DNA of 64,000 nucleotides from Rhabditophanes sp. KR3021 (taxonomy: Eukaryota; Nematoda; Chromadorea; Rhabditida; Alloionematidae). The notes beneath the pieces are model-generated. The model was not told where the DNA came from, ran no database searches, and saw nothing but the letters and a program-made list of their open reading frames with translations. Position 1 is the first letter of the stretch. The number at the start of each line of letters is the position of its first letter. Made by a program: the position numbers and the translations under genes. Below, piece by piece: positions 34,004 to 45,723 of this stretch. The stretch spans positions 1,240,001 to 1,304,000 of the forward strand of contig CAUJLY010000003.1 in the NCBI GenBank assembly GCA_963281155.1. The letters run 5' to 3'.

Positions 34004-37000
34004 ATGATATCCAAGGCAAACATGATCAAAAATATTGCCAAATTACCTATTTATTCGGCAACAGCGTCTGTTTCTCAGTACAAACCACATGTTTTTCCTT
34101 ATTCCAAACCACCAACTACAAGATATGGTGGACGTGCATATGTTACTGCTTTGGTAATTTAACTATTAAATCTAAATTATACTATAAATTTACAATTATT
34201 AATTATTAAAGTTAAAAATCATACAATTAAAGTTTAGTAAAAATACAATTATTGATATTGGGCTCCTGCACCTTCGAATTCTTGCAAAACTTTACCACTT
34301 TTTAAGCTAGTACTCCATCTGTTTGAAACACTTTTCAATATGACTGGCATATCCTTGCTTTTTGAAAGGGAGATTCTAATGAGATGCAGCTTATTTTGTT
34401 AGCAATAATCACTTTTCTTTCTGTCGTAGCTTTGTCGCAACTCGAAATCAGCTGCATCTGCAGGCCGAAAACTTCTTGAATGGAAGTGATAATCGCCGTC
34501 AATTTCAAGCAATAAATCTGAGCCAATAATGAAATCAAATCGTGGAGACATTGAACGTCCGAACAAACTAGGATAATCTTTCTCTGTGTCAAAAATAAGC
34601 TTCACTCCATTTAATTTGCATTCTGTCAAAAGTAGATTTGTAGCATCATGTAAGATTGATACCTTCACACAGTTTGGGTATCCTGTTGTCTAGAAAATGG
34701 CTTGGTCGATGATTAAGAGTTGGTGTGTACAAGTGCCTCTTGCATTGGCATTTTGGGGTTTTACAAACAAAAACGATTTCATAGGTTGAATTGTAAGTGA
34801 TATCGTTTCTTGTCAATTTCTTCTTGCCATTTGAAATTACCTTCACAATACTGTCATAGACAGGGTTGCCCTTAAGCAATTTACTCTTTAAGTTTTTGAT
34901 ATAGCTTTCACGATATTGAGGGTCGTTTTTCCTATTTTCAGCAAAAATGTCAGTAGCTCCTTAGTAATCAAAAGTTATTAACATAAAATAAAATGCAAAA
35001 CTTACCGCCAATAAAATGTTTATTGTCAAAAACATATTTTTAATTATATTCAAAGATCTGATTATCCATTTTGGGGTCTTTATGTGCATAGTCGAATTGA
35101 TCTTTAGACATAGGTTTCCGTCTGCTAATTTAAGCATTGAAAAACCTTTTACTGGCAAATGCTTTTTTGTAGCAATGAAATCCTTTCTTATTTGAGCCTT
35201 TTATTCAAACGTAATTTCGCGGCTAATTTCTTCAAAAGTAGCTGGTCATTGTCTTTATACAAAAGCTTCTTCATCAGGCTCTTGATATTCCTCTAAACAG
35301 TCATGTCATTCTTCACAAGCAATATTTTCCAAGGGTCTCACAAATTCCTCCACCAAGTTGTTTTTGCTTTCAATAATCTTTTCAGGCTCTTCATCGCCTC
35401 TCGAAAAAACATTCACTTTTATCTTTGTCTTTTTGATCCGAGAAGAGGTAGTTTAAGATGACTTTTTTCTTTTAAGCATGATAATGCGCCAAAAAATTAA
35501 AATTATTTAATGGTAATTTTATACCCCTTATATACTAGAAGTTGATGGGAACATACCTTTTAAATTTTACTATACGACCTCTTAAAATTGGCGGGTATTG
35601 TTAGTTTAATTTTGGTTAATCGTGATTTTTGATCTAAGGCATGAACTCAAAAAGGGCTTAAAGTGTATTGTTTAAAATTTAAATATAAAAAACTCATTTA
35701 TTTATTCATGTTCAATAATAATGCTACAATTTTAGCCTGGAGATGGAATTGGTCCAGAAATGATTGAACACATTCAGCGAATTTTTAAACATGCTCATGT
35801 TCCAGTCGACTTCGAAATTCTTGACCTTAATTCGAATGACTTGAGTACTGAAAGTTTGGAACATGCTATTATTTCTATTAAAAGAAATGGATGTGCTATT
35901 AAAGTAAAGTTTGTTGTTCTTAATTTGTATTAATGAGCTTATTTTTAGGGAAACATCGAAACTAAATTTGATGACCCAACTTTTCTTTCTAGAAATGTTG
36001 AGTTGAGAAAACGAATGGATTTGTATGCCAATATCCTTCACTGTGTCTCTATTCCTTCGATTCCATCTAGACATAAGGGAATTGATGTTGTGATGATTAG
36101 GGAAAACATGGAGGTCGGTTAAAAACACAAAATTATAAAAACAATGAAATACACAAAATTATAAAAACAATGAAATACACAAAAGTAGATTAATATTTTA
36201 GATCGTATTTTATACGTTCTTTACTACCATTAAATGAGAAGTTTTTTAAGATTAATTGGCTACTTCTCTGTTTCTTGTTGGATTCATGTAACTAACAAAT
36301 TCAAAGGAAAGCTTTCCTGAATCAGAATTAGTTAATTGTCCATGGAGAGTACTGACTAATATACATTCTCAGCTATTTGTTTCGAAGGATAAATTTTCTT
36401 ACGATAATTAATTCTTCACTGCCTCAACCATTTCGTGAAAGAAACGTTATTTGTCGTCAAATGGATGTATCCACTTAAGATTGTAATTGAAATCTGATTT
36501 ATGCTCAATAATTCGTTTATGAGTGCCGAAGCTTTCATATATAACAAGTTCCATTGACAGCCATATTCAAACTTTTCCATGGCTCTTCGCACATACAGGC
36601 TTGACTTTATTCAAAATGGTTTTATCCATCTTTCCACTACGATCAGTGACACTAAGCATATGATTTACACTGTGATGTTTCTTGATCTATAAAATGTTAT
36701 TTTATTCTTACTGATGGTGAAATAGCTTACATCATCCTTAAAAGCAGGAACTCTATATTTAGTATCTACAACAACTTCAACTTAGCTCCTTATTCATTAT
36801 TTCTTTTTAAAGTTTTGTTTTGATTATCTTTATGGACCTTAGCTGATGTCCCATCTAAACTTAGTCGAGTTAACTTATCACTCAATCGACGATGTATTTC
36901 TCTTGTTTTTTTGTTCAGAATATCATCCATAATATATTTAATTCACACCGGTTAAGACGATAGTGAGTACTAAGATATTATTAATATAATTTAATTATGA

Positions 37001-37764
37001 AAGGAGTAAAATTTATTAATTAAAAATACTTAAAATTTATTCGCCATTTTATTAATCAAAAATATTAGGGAGAATATTCTGGACTAGAACACGAGTCCGT
37101 CTCAGGAATAATCGAGTCTCTAAAAATTGTAACGAGAAAGAATGTGGAAAGAATTGCAAGATATGCATTTGAATATTGCATCATCAACGGAAGAAAAAAG
37201 GTAACAGCTGTCCACAAAGCTAATATCCAAAAACTATCAGATGGTCTATTCCTTAAAATTTGCACTGATATGGCCAAAAACGACTATCCTCAAATTGAAT
37301 TTGATGCCATGATTGTTGACAATGCATGCATGCAAATGGTTTCCAAACCTAGTCAATTCGATGTCATCGTACTTCCTAATTTATATGGGAATATCATCTC
37401 CAACATTGCCTGTGGACTTGTTGGAGGTCCCGGCTTAGTTTCGGGTGTTAATGCCGGAGACAAGTATGCTTTATTTGAAACAGGAACCAGAAATACTGGT
37501 ACAAGTTTGACTAGACAAAATTTGGCTAATCCAACAGCTTTTATTAGATCAAGTGTTGACTTGTTGCGTTATTTGTCCTTGGATTTCCATGCTGAATTAA
37601 TTAATGAAGCTCTTTATAAAACTGTAGCAATCCAGCAAATACACACAGCAGACGTGGGTGGAAAGTACAAGTCTTCGGATGTTGTTGATTCAGTTATTCA
37701 AAATATTGAAGCTCGCCTTGCTCTCAATGCAGCTGTCCAAGAAGACGACGAAGAAAAACAGTAG
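34004..37764 (+). CDS. NAD-dependent isocitrate dehydrogenase, beta/gamma-type subunit
   Basis: Exons 34004-34153, 35736-35903, 35949-36113 and 37069-37764 join in phase 0 to 392 residues. The N-terminus is basic and hydroxylated, as a mitochondrial presequence. The IDH fold shows GGRAYVTALPGDGIGPEM, then GNIETKFDDP, MIRENMEGEYSGLEHE, GRKKVTAVHKANI, DNACMQMV and LPNLYGNIISNIACGLVGG. The catalytic alpha subunit differs around the isocitrate site; features such as GNIE and FETGTRNTG point to a gamma-like regulatory subunit, though some stretches (LRYLSLDFHAEL) are beta-like. It works in the mitochondrial matrix in the TCA cycle. Introns 1 (1,582 bp) and 3 (955 bp) are far longer than the others and contain decayed minus-strand genes. 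Confidence 0.9.
34249..35479 (-). pseudogene. PD-(D/E)XK nuclease-like gene relic nested in IDH intron 1
   Basis: Read on the minus strand from ATG 35479: MLKRKKSS, stop, then basic and acidic stretches such as VNVFSRGDEEPEKIIESKNN with several more stops. A GT-AG intron (about 35006-34961) joins NKHFIG to ATDIFAENRKNDPQY, then FVCKTPKCQCKRHLYTP. After a frameshift near 34660 comes the clearest part: MSPRFDFIIGSDLLLEIDGD, YHFHSRSF, DRKKSDYC, stop, QNKLHLIRIS. RFDF, LEIDG.YHF and K..YC..N...LIRI follow the pattern of PD-(D/E)XK-type nucleases found in viruses and mobile elements. Many stops and a frameshift show that it is dead. The retained intron argues against a processed copy. Confidence 0.5.
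36125..36176. repeat. 26-bp direct repeat, 2 copies
   Basis: ACACAAAATTATAAAAACAA... occurs perfectly at 36125-36150 and 36151-36176, just inside IDH intron 3, next to the gene relic. Confidence 0.75.
36180..36930 (-). pseudogene. Unidentified gene relic in IDH intron 3
   Basis: Minus strand from about 36930: MDDILNKKTREIHRRLSDKL, TRLSLDGTSAKVHKDNQNKT, stop; then VVVDTKYRVPAFKDDVSYF, an apparent short intron (GTAAGA...TTATAG), IKKHHSVNHMLSVTDRSGK, KTILNKVKPVCAKSHGKV, stop; then ELVIYESFGTHKRIIEHKSD and LKWIHPFDDK. The phrases look coding but are broken by stops in every frame. I do not recognise the parent family. Whether it shares an origin with the relic in intron 1 is unknown. Confidence 0.4.
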
Positions 37765-37920
37765 ATTACATATATTTTTATTTTTATGTATTTTAATTAA
37801 AAGGCATTTTAAAGAATTTATAAAAAAGATTAGAGTCGCTTGGTATTTTATAACAAATTAGTCAGATATCACTTTTGTGTGACTTAACAGAATAAGCTTC
37901 ACCATTACAAATAACTTAAT

Positions 37921-40900
37921 TTAATTTAATGAAACACCAGCAAACTTCTCAGCCAACTCAACAGCGCCGCTGATATTTGAAATGTCATTTCCTGTAGCTT
38001 GAGCTTGAACATCTTTGCCACCTCCTTTTCCATCAACAATCTTGCAAACTTCCCCAATCCAATCTTGAGCCTTGAATCCCTTTGCAACAAGATCTTTGTC
38101 AACTTTGCAAGCAACTTGAACTTTTCCAATTTCTTCATTGACAGAAAATGCCATAGCAGCAGCTGGCTTCTTAAGTTGAGCAAGGGCGGCAGTAAGGGCT
38201 TTTGAGGTTGCACCGGGTGAGAAGATGTGGACGACAAAATGAGTGTCAGCTCCGATTGTTTTGAGGAGCTCCTTGGCTTCGGTTTCGTACTTTTTGGTAA
38301 CGGCATTAGCAGCGGCTTTGGAATAGTCATCCAGAGTTTTTTGAACGGACTTGGCATTGGTACGGATGACGTCTTTTCTCCAGTAAGGCAACACCATGGA
38401 GTTGATTTCCGATACAAGTTCATTAGCCTGAGTTGAAGCTTCTTTGAATTTGAGAAGGTCGGAAGCAAGGCTTTTGTTTGACTCAACTGCTTTTTTCAAG
38501 TCATTGACTCTGACTTCAATTCTGTCAGCACGATGAATCGCTTTCTCGGCCTCTGGTCCAGTGAGAGCAGTAATTCTCCTGATTCCTTTAGCAATAGCTT
38601 CTTCTTGAGAAATAACGAGATGTCCAATGTGTGAAACGTTTTTTAAGTGGGTACCTCCACAAAATTCAATTGTCGTGTTCAAGCCTTGCTCATGATCAGG
38701 ATTCTTCAGCAACTCCTCAACCTTAACTCCAACAGAGACAACTCTTACCGGGTCAGGATAACATTCTCCGAAAACAGATCTTAATCCCTTAACAGCCTTC
38801 GATTCAGTTAACGGAGAGTCCAAAGCATAAACAGATTTCTTGGTATCAATTAGAGCTTGGGAGCTTTCTTCGACTTGCTTGATTTCGGCGGTAGTCAATG
38901 CTTTTTTAGCAGAAAAGTCAAATCTCATCTTTTCGGGAACAACTAAACTTCCTTTTTGGTCAACGTCTTTGAGAACAGCATTGAGTGCGTAATTCAGCAC
39001 GTGAGTCCCAGTGTGATTTTTCATGATTAAACTTCTTCTGTCTGTGTCGATATTCTGATCGACGACATCTCCAACTTTCAAAGTTCCTTCCATTGATCCT
39101 ACCAAGACGACGTACCCTCCACGAACTTGGCAATTGGTGACGTTAAATTCGTTTTCAGCTTTGTTCAAAACCCCAATATCAAAAATTTGACCTCCTTGCT
39201 CAGCATAAAAACATGTTTGATCTAGAATGAGAGCTCCTTCTTCACCGGATTCAATTGAATCAACAAATGCGCCGTTTTTTCTGATGGCAACAATAGTTCC
39301 AGTACAAGGGTTAAAAGTGTATTCACCTGCAAACCATTTTTGTAAGTCAAACATTAAGGTAAAAAATTGCATGTTTTTAATTTTTAAATTATTGTGTTTG
39401 TGAAATACTCTACTAACTCTGGCTTAAGGCTTTGTATCTTTGAAACTTAGCTATTAGCTCATGTTTGAGGAAATGAGTAACAAAGTGGCAGATCTTAATC
39501 TAAAAGAATTCTTGGAAGCTCATACTGATATTAAAAAAGTTCATTATTGCACATTTTTAAAAACCTTAATTTTTATTGTCTTGTTTAATAAAGCGTACCT
39601 TCCAATCCAAACTTTCCATTATCGACATAATTGTATTTTGGAGAATCATTTGTAATTTGAATTCCCTTATCTTGGAGTTCTGCTAAAGCATGAACATTTA
39701 AGTCCAATCCATCCTTGCATTTTCCGACTCCTCCAGCAGAAGCATCTTTTGCCTTGGCTTTGGCGTCATTGTATTGGTTCATATTGACTTCAAGCTTGAA
39801 TTCTTCAGCCATCAATTGAGTCAAATCAACTGGAAAACCGAAAGTATCGTAAAGTCTCCAGGCAACGTCTCCAGGGAAAGACTTTTCACCTTCCGGAAGA
39901 GCCTTGACAGCACGTTGGAACAAAATACGTCCTCTGTTCAAAGTCTTCAGGAATTGAATTTCCTCGTCGTTAATAATATCCTTGACATTTTCACTGTCCT
40001 TTGTCAGTTCTGGGAAAGTTTTGCCGAGTAACTCAACAACAACATCAACCAACGAAGCAAAGAATCCAGGCTTGGCATTCAATTTTTCTGAAGCATAACG
40101 AATAGCTCTTCTTAAAACTCTTCTTATTACATAACCTCTTCCTACATTGTCTGGAGTTCCCCCATCGGACAAAGCAATAGTCAAGGTACGGATGTGATCT
40201 CCTACGACGCGATAAGCCATATCAATGCCATCCACATCATCATCTCCGACATTTCCAGCATAGGGACGAGTTCCAGTTCCTTCTTGAATAGCCTTGAAAA
40301 TAGGTTGGAATGTATCCGTGTCGTAATTTGAAACTTTGTCTTGCATGACAGCAACAATTCTCTCTAATCCCAAACCACAGTCAATGTGTTTGTTAGGCAA
40401 TTCTTTTAAGGAACCATCTTCTTGTCTATCGAATTGCATGAATACCAAATTCCAGATCTCCACAACCATTGGATCATCAGCATTAACTAATGAAGAAGCA
40501 TCTCTTCCCCCAATTCTGTCATAATGAATTTCTGAACATGGACCGCAAGGTCCGACACTTGACATTTCCCAGAAGTTGTCCTTAGCGTCAAAAGGAATGA
40601 TCTTGTGGGAAGGTAAACCTAGTGACAACCAAATATCTCGGGCTTCTTCGTCAGCCTTCAAACCGGTTTTGTCATCTCCACCGAAATAACTTACATAGAG
40701 ACGTTCAGCTGGAATTTGGTAGATTTCGGTAAGTAACTCCCAAGCCCAAGTGATAATTTCTTTTTTGAAGTAGTTTCCGAAAGACCAGTTTCCAAGCATC
40801 TCGAAGAAAGTATGATGGTAAACATCTTTGCCAACATCGTCCAAGTCGTTGTGTTTCCCGCCGGCTCTGATACATTTTTGAGTGTTGACAGCTCTCTTTA

Positions 40901-41096
40901 ATTTGGCCATGTCATTGTTGGGGTCGACTGTTCCTTGGAAAACTGGCTTGAATTGGTTCATGCCAGCGTTGCAGAATAGCAAAGTAGGGTCATCGTGAGG
41001 AATAACAGAGGACGAATGAACGTAAGTGTGGTCTTGCTTGTCTTTAAAATAATTGATGAAAGTGTCACGAACTTCCTCTGAAGTCATATACTTCAT
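37921..41096 (-). CDS. aars-2: Alanyl-tRNA synthetase, cytosolic
   Basis: Exons 41096-39599 and 39326-37921 (minus, 272-bp intron, phase 1) give 967 residues, against 968 for human AARS1. The class II catalytic core has [33 protein letters not shown] and [10 protein letters not shown]. The editing domain has the zinc motifs HTGTH and CGGTH, and the C-Ala domain [12 protein letters not shown]. It charges tRNA-Ala and clears mis-charged Ser and Gly. ATG 41096 is preferred because an acceptor-like AATTATTTTAG ends 15 nt upstream (trans-splice site). An in-frame hydrophobic extension from 41204 would exist only in an unspliced message. Symbol given by analogy with C. elegans. Divergent from BPNT2. 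Confidence 0.95.
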
Positions 41097-41608
41097 TTTT
41101 GCAATGTTTCTAAAATAATTTTGATTAAAAGGTGCTTGTAAAAGGTTTAAGAATATTGGCGCATCAAAAGTAAGCAAAAAAATTATTTTTAAATATTTAA
41201 TCAATCTGAAAAGAACAACAGTTTATCAGCCAAGCAGCAAAATTTATTTAAAAAACAACTTCCAAATTTCATCATTTTATTTGCTGAAAATTTCATGCAA
41301 CGATTTAGATTGGAAAAGAGCATCTTTATAAACGTCAGTCACAAAAAAAACGATTTCCATTAACTTGTGTTAATTCAAAATAAATACCTACCTAATTAAA
41401 AACAGTCTAAATTAATCAAATCAAATAGCAAACCAACGGTCACAACTTTCACCCTATTTACTAGATTAATTGTCTTCCCTTCTGATAAAAAGTGAATCCT
41501 TCTTATTTATCTATTTCAGATATCTTAAAAGATAATAAATCTGATTTAAAATATCTTTCATTTTTAGTTTTACTAACTTCATCTATATATTTTGATTGTT
41601 TAAATAAA
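41097..41608. promoter_or_regulatory. Shared region between divergent AlaRS and BPNT2 genes
   Basis: About 510 bp separates two start codons pointing away from each other, so it probably holds both promoters. It is AT-rich; I see no clear TATA box or repeated motif. Confidence 0.4.
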
Positions 41609-42691
41609 ATGACTGTGCTGAGTCCTAATTTAAAGAGAATATTCACTGCATTTATTTTGGTTTCCTTCACATACTTAGGGTATGTTGTGTTCTGGAGTGA
41701 GCAGAATGATTTTGTTGACTATAAAGTAAAGATTAAGGACATTGCAAGGTAATTTTGAGGTTTTATTTAAATCTATTTTGAGTTTTTTAGTTATGTTATT
41801 TTAGCCTCGCAACTGGGTGGAAAAGTTGTTTTGGATATTTATAACGAAAGAACTGCGAATCTCAATATTAAATCTAAGGGAACTTTAGATGTAGGAATTG
41901 CTGAGTTGTTTACTGACGCAGATGTTAATTCTAATGCTATTATGGTCAAAATACTCACTCGTCTTCCAAACATAAAAATAATCTCAGAAGAAAAGGAACC
42001 ATCAGCTACTGGTTTTAATCCTGATAAATATGAAAATCTTAGAAAACCGTTGTGGGAGTCAATGAAGGAAGCTCTTAATCAGATGCCAGAAGATCAATTT
42101 GATGTTAGTAAATTAAATGTATGGATCGACCCTTTGGATGCAACCCAGGAGTATACAGAAGGTTTAAATGAATATGTAACAACGATGGGTTGTGTTACTT
42201 ATAATGGTGAACCTATTTTTGGAGTCATTTATAGACCCTTTTTTAACGAAACTATTATTGGATATAGTTTTGGAGATACTAAATTTGGTGCAAGAAAAGT
42301 TTATAATGGTAAAATTACTGTCGAAACATGGAGTGATGCACCTAAAAGAGTCGTTGTCTCGAGATCACACGCTGGAGATGTCAAAAAACTGGTTGAAAAT
42401 GCTCTTGGTTCAGATTATACAGTTGAACCAGCTGGTGGGGCTGGTTACAAAGTATTACGTTTATTAAATGGAACAGCATCTCATTATATTCATTCTACTA
42501 CAATAAAAAAATGGGATACATGTGCTGGGCATGCTTTGTTAAAGTCAGTTGGCGGAGATATCTTAACTTTTGACGGAAGTCCAATTGAATATACTGTTAA
42601 TTCAGAAGAAGATGTTTATAGCCGAAAAGGACTAGTTGCGGCAATTACAAACCCATACACAACTGCCAAAAGTATTCGCAAAGTTGCATGA
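41609..42691 (+). CDS. Golgi 3'-phosphoadenosine 5'-phosphate phosphatase (BPNT2/IMPAD1)
   Basis: Exons 41609-41748 and 41791-42691 (42-bp intron, phase 2) give 346 residues; human BPNT2 has 359. One N-terminal helix (RIFTAFILVSFTYLGYVVFW) acts as a signal anchor, placing the enzyme in the Golgi lumen. Inositol-monophosphatase-fold metal motifs are ISEEKEP, WIDPLDATQEYTE and, near the end, KKWDTCAGHALLKSVGGD. The intervening VVSRSHAGDVKK and PAGGAGYKVL also match. It removes the PAP made by sulfotransferases, so it supports glycosaminoglycan sulfation. The acceptor at 41790 was chosen over the stronger-looking one at 41804 because only it keeps the frame. Confidence 0.92.
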
Positions 42692-43320
42692 TTTTAAAGT
42701 TCCTCATTTTAATTATGTATTTATAATCTTTTTATCAATAAAATAAATTGTAAATTTGTATTATATTTGTTTTTGGAAATTAAATGAATATTTATGTTTG
42801 TAAAGATACATTTTATTACATAAAAATAATGATAACAGTTTATTGTTATTTCTTTTAATCAGTAATAAACTCAATATACTTCTCATCTTGGCCAAACTAA
42901 AATTTGTCGTGGTCCCATCATAAAGCTCTGAATCCTTTACACCTTCGAAATGTACATAGTCGGACTATAACATTTTTGTGTGTATTTGGGTGAAGCAAAG
43001 TGAATTCAAACCATATACTGATGAGCGAGTATCCTTCCAATTGCAAAGTGATTTGCTTCTTTTTTAAGCAACCATGAAAATGTATGTTCATACTCATTTG
43101 ACGCGTTCGATTGCATGTCGACTCATCGAAATGTACGAAGCAAACTATCATGATTACTAATTATATTCTGTAGTTAATTGAACTTTCTCTACATTTGTTG
43201 ACAAAGGCCAAATAAAGTAGTAAGTGTGTATTTGATAGAATAAAGTTATAAAAAAGACAAATGTTTATAAAATTTTATTTAAACAACTATTATTACATTA
43301 AAAGAAAGGAATATAATACA
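42692..43320. other. Intergenic between convergent genes
   Basis: 3' ends of BPNT2 (AATAAA at about 42738) and the BTB-kelch gene face each other. A minus-strand open frame at 42918-43151 shows no family pattern. Confidence 0.45.
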
Positions 43321-45218
43321 TTAAATTAAGTGTACACTATGAAGATCTTCAATATTGCATAATTCTGAGTCATTTCTGGTCCAAGTCTCTTCGGCGATAT
43401 TGTATGTATGAATATCCTGCAATATTTCCTCGTCATTTTGGCCCCCAAATAAAACAACAGTCTCTTTAATTTGGCAACATTTGGCATTTTGTATAGGTAT
43501 TGGCAAATCAGAGGTCCTTCTCCATGAATTGGCTCTTGTATCGAAAATTTCACATCCACTATTAGTCTCATTAATATTTACTCCGAAGCGCTCATCAAAT
43601 ACTTCTATTTGGCCTCCTGCTTTCATTATACCCGTGTTATTGTATTGGCAAACGGCACAATAATCAAGACCGATAATTGACGTTGGAAGTGTTGTCCATA
43701 AACCTTCTCGCAAATCATACCTACAATAATAAATATTCAAAATATGTTCCTTAATTGTAATATTTACCTGAAAGCCGCGTGAGATGAGCCTCCAATACCA
43801 TAAACTGAGTTATTCAAGACTACAGATGATTGCAAACAAATATTAACTGGTAAGCTTGGACCTTTTCTCCATTTCATAGACGGAATATCCAGACTAAATT
43901 ATAAATACTTATCAGTTTCCACAATTTAAAAGTAACTTACATAGTCATGCCAGAAGATGCGTCATAATTGTCTTCGCGATTTTGGCCAAATACCATGATT
44001 TCGTTATTAACCTTGGCAGAGCAACTATAAAAATTTGTCGGATAGCTTCTGGTGTAGCAGAACTTTGTTTTTCTCGACTCTAAGCTGAATTTATCAATAC
44101 CAAATATTTTATCTTCATCCGAATCGGCACTGCTGTTCATATCTTTTTTACCAAAAACAAAAAAGTCATTATCAACTCTTTCACATCCAAATATGTAAAA
44201 GTTTGTTTTGATAACCCCAAATGGACGTGAGATTTGAGTATCAATGTTATAGGCAAATACGTCATTACTTTCAGAAACTAAAAAGGTAATTAATAATGAA
44301 GAGTTATACTTACCAATCAAAACTTCTTCAGCTTGTGGGTTATTTGTGATAGTACATTTCATCTTACTATGTATTTTAGTATACAAAAAACAGGCAACTT
44401 CGTCGATTTCAAATATCTTTTTGTAAAGAGCAGGAAGTCTTTTGGCGAAATCAAATGAGATGTATTGAAAATTGATCCCTTTTATTACTTCCAGAAAAAA
44501 ATGCTTTCTCGAGTTGAAGTTCGAATTGAGCCATTGAACAAAAAATACAAACATGGTATCTTGGCATTTCGAGAAGGTAAAGTTTGCATCGAAGATCTCC
44601 ATAAAGATATTGTAGCCAACATTATTGAAATGATCGTTTTCCATGTAAATCTGTAACAATATTCAGAAATTGCTCAATTATCTTGTGCTTACCTCAAAGT
44701 TAATGTTAAAGTGTTCTTTCATAGTTTTTAACAAAGACGGCAAGCATTTGTCATTGCAGTAAGTAAATATTTCCATAGGTATCAGTTCATTGCGCAAGAT
44801 CCAACATTTGATATCTCTCTGAAACAAGTATTAAAAGAAATTAAGTAAAAGTGTGCTAAATTCACCTCAATAGAAGGTATTATTCTAAATACATTATAAA
44901 TATTAATCATTTGGTAAATATTTTGAGCGGTAATTTGAAATCCGTTATTCGAGAGCATGTACCGAATATACAAATTCATTTCATCGAACGTCAATTCAAG
45001 GCAATCGATTTCAACTAAAAATATAATAAAGCATACACAATTATCAAAATGATTAATTTACCTATTGTCGGATCAGGTGATAACAAATTCCGAAACCACT
45101 CATTGTGAGCGTGCACAATAAACTTTGACACCATTACAGACCTGCCATCTTTTAGATTTACTCGTAGATCTGCATACGGATTGTGCTCCACAAGTGCAGG
45201 AAAGTGAGGGAAAAGCAT
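43321..45218 (-). CDS. BTB-BACK-kelch protein (CUL3 adaptor type)
   Basis: Seven exons on the minus strand: 45218-45062, 45014-44866, 44818-44693, 44650-44314, 44277-43941, 43893-43768 and 43720-43321, with introns of 36-51 bp and matching phases, total 543 residues. The BTB domain (residues 15-110) reads ADLRVNLKDGRSVMVSKFIV then HNEWFRNLLSPD. A BACK-like helical region follows (CLPSLLKTMKEHFN, FVQWLNSNFNSRKHFF). Kelch repeats are visible as VNNEIMVFGQNRED, NNSVYGIGGSSHAAFRYDL..LW, NSWRRTSDLPIP and TVVLFGGQNDEEILQDI..Y. Such proteins bring substrates to CUL3 ubiquitin ligases. The 36-bp intron at 44278-44313 keeps the frame open if retained. Divergent in sequence, like most nematode kelch genes. 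Confidence 0.82.
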
Positions 45219-45723
45219 CTTAACTGTGCTAACAACCTCAACTTATTTGGAAAACGTACTTTTGATGAAATTCAAATATCTTGTTTCGGTGTATACACCA
45301 ATTGGTAAGATGTGTACGTTTTAGTTACCAAGAAATTTGTCAACAACAAAATTCGATTAAAAATATACTTCTGTGTAATTTGAAAGAGAAACCTCAATTT
45401 ATCCAAAATATTAAGCATATAAACGAGAATCTTGATTGGGACTCCATATTATCGTTTTCTGAATTGCATCATGTTTAGCTTTTGTAAGGTATAACAATTT
45501 TAAGAAACACAAATAACAAGTATCAAAATTTATTACAGAGAAAACAATTTGGAAATATAAAATGCGATAATTAACAAGAAGGTATTAATAATTAGGAAAG
45601 ATTGGATTAATTCCGTCTAGGCATGTTGTGGTGGTTTGGTAGTGAAATCAATTAGAGGAAGTTACAATCCTTTTATACAAGACATTGGCATTCTGAGATT
45701 TTGAAAGATAAGATGGATCAAAG

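Noticed and set aside
37926..38486. Minus-strand 186-codon frame within AlaRS
   Set aside because: An alternative frame of the AlaRS C-terminal region, with no independent coding signal.
39461..39655. Plus-strand open frame ([17 protein letters not shown]..) inside the AlaRS intron
   Set aside because: It overlaps the AlaRS exon end, has no splice partner and no family pattern; most likely chance.
41097..41204. N-terminal extension of AlaRS that could be a mitochondrial presequence
   Set aside because: An acceptor-like TTATTTTAG lies between it and the conserved start; the extension has few basic residues and is more likely upstream untranslated sequence.
42918..43151. Minus-strand frame with HFDESTCNRTRQMS
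   Set aside because: Lies between convergent genes, no domain pattern, no start context.
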